Positions 5,996-8,403 of a DNA stretch of 8,403 nucleotides are shown here, one piece after another. The notes below the pieces were generated by a model. That model was not told the origin of the DNA and searched no databases. It worked only from the letters and a program-made list of their open reading frames with translations. Both the position numbers and the translations under genes were made by a program. Positions within the stretch are counted from its first letter, which is position 1, and each line of letters opens with the position of its first letter. Source of the DNA: Bacteroidales bacterium (GTDB taxonomy: Bacteria; Bacteroidota; Bacteroidia; Bacteroidales; WCHB1-69); assembly GCA_031254735.1 (NCBI GenBank), contig JAIRTU010000108.1:1-8403 (forward strand). Reading direction: 5' to 3'.

Positions 5996-6463
5996 ATGAA
6001 AACCGCATTATATCCGGGTTCGTTCGACCCGATAACCAAAGGACATCAGTCTATTGCATTGCGTGCCGCCAAACTGTTCGATCATCTTACTGTTGCTATC
6101 GGCGAAAACAGCGATAAACATTGCAGGTACACGCAGGAAGAGCGTTTGTCGTTTTTGCGGAAAACATTTGAAGAAGTAAGCAATATATCGATAGTTTCCT
6201 ACCGGGGATTGACGGTAGATTATTGCAAGGAAAACAATATACATTATATTGTAAGAGGCTTGCGTTCGGATATGGATTGGGGCATGGAATCGAGCATTTC
6301 GCATGCCAACAAACTGTTGAATCCGTCGATAGAGACCGTCTTTTTGTTGACCGCACCCGAATTTATCGGAATATCTTCTTCGGCGGTTCGCGAAATATTG
6401 AGCTGCAAAGGCGATGTCTCGGCATTTTTACCGAAAGAAATCATACATTTAATCGAACCATGA
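5996..6463 (+). CDS. coaD: Phosphopantetheine adenylyltransferase
   Basis: This 155-residue cytoplasmic enzyme carries out the penultimate step of CoA synthesis, transferring AMP from ATP to 4'-phosphopantetheine to give dephospho-CoA. Motifs: GSFDPITKGH at 8-17, with His17 in the nucleotidyltransferase T/HxGH signature, Lys41 after IGENSD, GLTVDYCKE at 71-79, IVRGLR at 85-90, the D-x-x-x-E motif in MDWGMES at 93-99 (many homologues have DFEYE), ETVFL at 113-117, and ISSSAVREI at 126-134 followed by GDVSAFLP. The length is normal. The stop codon overlaps the start of the next gene (ATGA), implying translational coupling. No TAnnTTTG promoter is seen in the 114 bases upstream, so transcription may come through from the DUF5606 gene. 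Confidence 0.96.
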   Translation: MKTALYPGSFDPITKGHQSIALRAAKLFDHLTVAIGENSDKHCRYTQEERLSFLRKTFEEVSNISIVSYRGLTVDYCKENNIHYIVRGLRSDMDWGMESSISHANKLLNPSIETVFLLTAPEFIGISSSAVREILSCKGDVSAFLPKEIIHLIEP

Positions 6464-7905
6464 ACGTAAAGAGAAACCTTTTGCTGTTGCTGTTCTTCGC
6501 ACAGACGCTTGTTGCCTTTTCGTTGAAGCCTGCTGTTGTTGAGGGAAATGCACCTTTTGCCAAGAACAGGCAATTGCGTTTTTATACCTGCAACGATCTT
6601 CTGTTGCAACATCGTGTGTTGCGTGCAACCGCACCGGTTGATGATAAGGGTTATTTCAAGGTGCAGATTCCTGTTGAAGAGACTTCTTTGTTGACAATTG
6701 CCTGTAATACCACTTTCGGAAGTTTTTTTGTGGAACCTCAAAAGCAGTATCAAGTGGAACTTTCTGCCGATGAAGAATTGTTGAAACTTTTTGAGGCTCA
6801 ACAGTTCGGATATTCCATTGCGATAAAGATGACGGCGTACGACACTGCCGAGTTGAACTGTAAGATCAATCGTTTTGAATATTATTACAATCGTTTTCTG
6901 TATCATTACGGCGATTTTTTTTACCGGCATATTCCTCAACATACCTACGACAGTTTAATGTCTTTGTTTGCCGATAAATTTTCCGTAAACAGCCTCGCAA
7001 CCGATTATTATTCCGTATATGTCAGGTATCGATTGGCTTATATCGATTTGTTGTACGACGGCAAAAATACACAGAAACTGTACGACAAATATTTGGACAA
7101 TCCGTATATTTTTTATAACAATACGGCTTATATGGAGTTTTTCGACCAATTTTTTGAAAACTATCTTTACGCAGGCACAAAGAAAATTTCAAAGAAAATA
7201 CTTTACGAAAACATCAACAACAGGGTAAACTATTATAAGCTGTTGGACGAAATGGGAAAAGACCCGATTTTGGTCAATGAAAAAATAAGAGAAATGGTGT
7301 TCATCAAGGGAATGGGCGAGTTGTACGGATTGTCGCAAGAGTTTAACCGCACAAATATTTTGTTGTTGCTCTATCAAATGCAGAAAGAGTCGAAGTTTGC
7401 AGAACATCGAATTATGGCAGAAAACATGATCAATCACCTCATGGCGTTAAAGCCAAAGACCGAAGCACCCGATTTTGTGCTGAAAGACGTGTATAATTCT
7501 CCTGTTCGATTGAGCGACTTGAAAGGGAAGTATGTGTATTTGCATTTTTTCACTGCCTATTGCGAAGAATGTATCCGCGAGATGTTGATTTTGAAGTCTA
7601 TACAGGAAGAATATAAAGACACTTTGCAGATTGTGAGCATTATGCTCGATTTCGAGCCGACCGGTCTGTATCATTTTGTAACGGCAAACAAAGAATTTGA
7701 TTGGCTGTTTCTGCATTTCGACGGAAATTACGATTTTATAGATGCTTACGGAGTATATGGACTGCCTTTGGGAATTTTGATCGATGCTCAGGGAAAAATG
7801 GTAAGCAGTCTTGCAAAATCTCCGGCGCAAGGCTTGCGACTGCAATTTTTATCCATTTTTCCGACGCCGGAAAAGCCCAAAGATTCGCAAAGATACAGAT
7901 ATTGA
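6460..7905 (+). CDS. Secreted TlpA-family thioredoxin-like protein
   Basis: With the ATG at 6460 this is a 481-residue protein. Residues 1-21 form a signal peptide (MNVKR, a Leu/Phe-rich core, cleavage likely after the AFS at 19-21). An N-terminal domain (about 25-105) has the D-x-x-G-Y-F and F-V-E-P-x-x-x-Y-x-V-E-L pattern of DUF4369-like beta domains that precede TlpA modules in Bacteroidota. A Tyr/Phe-rich, mainly helical region follows (about 110-330). The thioredoxin-like domain runs from APDF (336-339) to the end, with LSDLKGKYVYLHFF, the redox pair CEEC at 368-371 and the probable cis-Pro at 436 in YGLPLGILID. It probably acts on periplasmic thiols or disulfides; the substrate is unknown. 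The frame stays open upstream within coaD, but only this ATG gives a signal peptide. Confidence 0.88.
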   Translation: MNVKRNLLLLLFFAQTLVAFSLKPAVVEGNAPFAKNRQLRFYTCNDLLLQHRVLRATAPVDDKGYFKVQIPVEETSLLTIACNTTFGSFFVEPQKQYQVELSADEELLKLFEAQQFGYSIAIKMTAYDTAELNCKINRFEYYYNRFLYHYGDFFYRHIPQHTYDSLMSLFADKFSVNSLATDYYSVYVRYRLAYIDLLYDGKNTQKLYDKYLDNPYIFYNNTAYMEFFDQFFENYLYAGTKKISKKILYENINNRVNYYKLLDEMGKDPILVNEKIREMVFIKGMGELYGLSQEFNRTNILLLLYQMQKESKFAEHRIMAENMINHLMALKPKTEAPDFVLKDVYNSPVRLSDLKGKYVYLHFFTAYCEECIREMLILKSIQEEYKDTLQIVSIMLDFEPTGLYHFVTANKEFDWLFLHFDGNYDFIDAYGVYGLPLGILIDAQGKMVSSLAKSPAQGLRLQFLSIFPTPEKPKDSQRYRY

Positions 7906-7906
7906 C

Positions 7907-7940
7907 AAATAAATGTATGATTATCAATGATTTATTTTTT
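7907..7940 (+). terminator. Possible weak terminator after the TlpA-family gene
   Basis: AAATAAAT (7907-7914) is complementary to ATTTATTT (7930-7937), and more T residues follow. The stem is entirely A-T and the loop long, although it contains a small TGAT/ATCA pairing. This is a weak candidate, supported mainly by its position just after the stop and before the gdhA promoter. Confidence 0.3.
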
Positions 7941-7949
7941 AAAAATTTT

Positions 7950-7961
7950 TTTTTGCAAAAA
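7950..7961. repeat. TTTTTGCAAAAA palindrome upstream of gdhA
   Basis: A perfect 12-base palindrome ends 23 bases before the gdhA -7 element. Its core TTTTGCAAAA also occurs at 5348-5357 upstream of the DUF5606 promoter. It could bind a dimeric regulator, but in this T-rich stretch chance is a serious alternative. Confidence 0.3.
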
Positions 7962-7984
7962 CGAAATTTGCCTGTAAAATCTAC

Positions 7985-7992
7985 TATCTTTG
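7985..7992 (+). promoter_or_regulatory. -7 promoter element for gdhA
   Basis: TATCTTTG is identical to the apt -7 element. The predicted transcript would start near 7999 and carry a leader of about 63 bases, the longest in this window and very A/T-rich, ending AACAAAAAAGTT before the ATG. No TTTG lies at exactly 19 bases upstream (one occurs at 7967-7970, 14 bases away). AACGAAAT (7960-7967) and TGTAAAA (7973-7979) match the birA upstream region. Confidence 0.6.
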
Positions 7993-8062
7993 TACTGTTA
8001 TTTTGGAGTTTGACGAAATAAGAATATTAATAAAGGAATAAATTAATTTAAACAAAAAAGTT

Positions 8063-8403
8063 ATGGATCTTAAAAAAATAATGGCTGATTTAGAAGCCAA
8101 AAATCCTGTTCAACCCTTATACTTACAGGCAGCAAAAGAAGTATTGGAAACAATAGTCGATTTTGTAAATGAACACCCGAAATACGACCAATATGCGATT
8201 GTTGAGCGTATTTTAGAGCCTGAAAGAATTATAAAATTCAAAGTTACATGGGTAGACGATAAAGGAAAAATTCAAGTAAATCGCGGTTTCCGCGTACAAC
8301 ACAACATGGCAATAGGACCTTACAAAGGCGGATTGCGTTTCCACAAGTCGGTAAATGAAGATGCAATGAAGTTTTTAGCTTTTGAGCAGACTTTCAAAAA
8401 TTC
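8063..8403 (+). CDS. gdhA: Glutamate dehydrogenase, N-terminal part
   Basis: The first 113 codons are present and the gene runs off the window. The product interconverts 2-oxoglutarate plus ammonia and glutamate. The N-terminal helical region (LEAKNPVQPLYLQAAKEVLETI) is followed by YAIVERILEPERIIKFKVTWVDDKGKIQVNRGFRVQHN and the family signature GPYKGGLRFHKSVN, then KFLAFEQTFKN. These fit the hexameric bacterial GdhA type; the GGLRFH segment contacts substrate. The coenzyme-binding domain lies beyond the edge, so NADPH versus NADH preference cannot be read here. ATG 8063 follows a long A-rich leader and gives the expected N-terminus. A dedicated promoter at 7985-7992 and a long leader suggest separate regulation from the upstream unit. 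Confidence 0.96.
   Translation, partial: MDLKKIMADLEAKNPVQPLYLQAAKEVLETIVDFVNEHPKYDQYAIVERILEPERIIKFKVTWVDDKGKIQVNRGFRVQHNMAIGPYKGGLRFHKSVNEDAMKFLAFEQTFKN

Noticed and set aside
6223..6459. A 79-codon N-terminal extension of the TlpA-family frame inside coaD
   Set aside because: It would bury the signal peptide, and the extra part is simply coaD read in another frame; the ATG at 6460 gives a proper secreted protein.
6244..6942. Long - strand open frame of about 232 codons opposite coaD and the TlpA-family gene
   Set aside because: It straddles two well-supported genes, shows no domain pattern and is rich in residues expected from antisense reading.
8063..8080. Both the DUF5606-type protein and GdhA begin MDLKKI
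   Set aside because: The shared six residues are not continued beyond the start and the DNA differs; likely coincidence favoured by A-rich starts.

Overview
The window looks like chromosomal core DNA from a member of the Bacteroidota, most likely Bacteroidales. The evidence is: promoters of the form TAnnTTTG before most transcription units; little recognisable Shine-Dalgarno sequence, with A/T-rich leaders instead; a DUF5606-type protein of a family known from Bacteroidota; a secreted TlpA-like protein with the long N-terminal region typical of Bacteroidota; two small lipoproteins; and an LpxB gene, which implies a lipid A outer membrane. No species can be named. I see no mobile element, CRISPR array, tRNA or rRNA.

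Layout. (1) 1-747: the last codons of rpmC (L29), then rpsQ (S17) and rplN (L14), closed by a strong stem-loop terminator. In most bacteria rplX (L24), rplE and rpsN follow rplN directly; here the ribosomal cluster stops. (2) 748-936: spacer with small repeats and a promoter. (3) 937-2633: a small lipoprotein gene on the + strand faces a - strand pair, a second putative lipoprotein and nadK (NAD kinase). (4) 2634-4129: birA (biotin-protein ligase), divergent from the nadK unit, then apt (adenine phosphoribosyltransferase) with its own promoter. (5) 4167-5294: lpxB, starting at GTG and probably transcribed with apt. (6) 5295-7905: the DUF5606 gene, then coaD (phosphopantetheine adenylyltransferase) and a secreted TlpA-family protein whose start overlaps the coaD stop (ATGA). 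(7) 7906-8403: spacer, promoter and leader, then the first 113 codons of gdhA (glutamate dehydrogenase), cut by the window edge.

Most genes are housekeeping: translation (L29, S17, L14), cofactor supply (NADP by NadK, CoA by CoaD, biotin attachment by BirA), purine salvage (Apt), lipid A synthesis (LpxB) and ammonia assimilation (GdhA, possibly NADPH-dependent and then a consumer of NadK product). No gene cassette here looks like a new defence or biosynthetic system. The most notable points are the break of the ribosomal operon after rplN behind a terminator, a shared promoter-upstream architecture at birA and gdhA, the forced GTG start of lpxB, and the uncharacterised small lipoproteins on either side of nadK.
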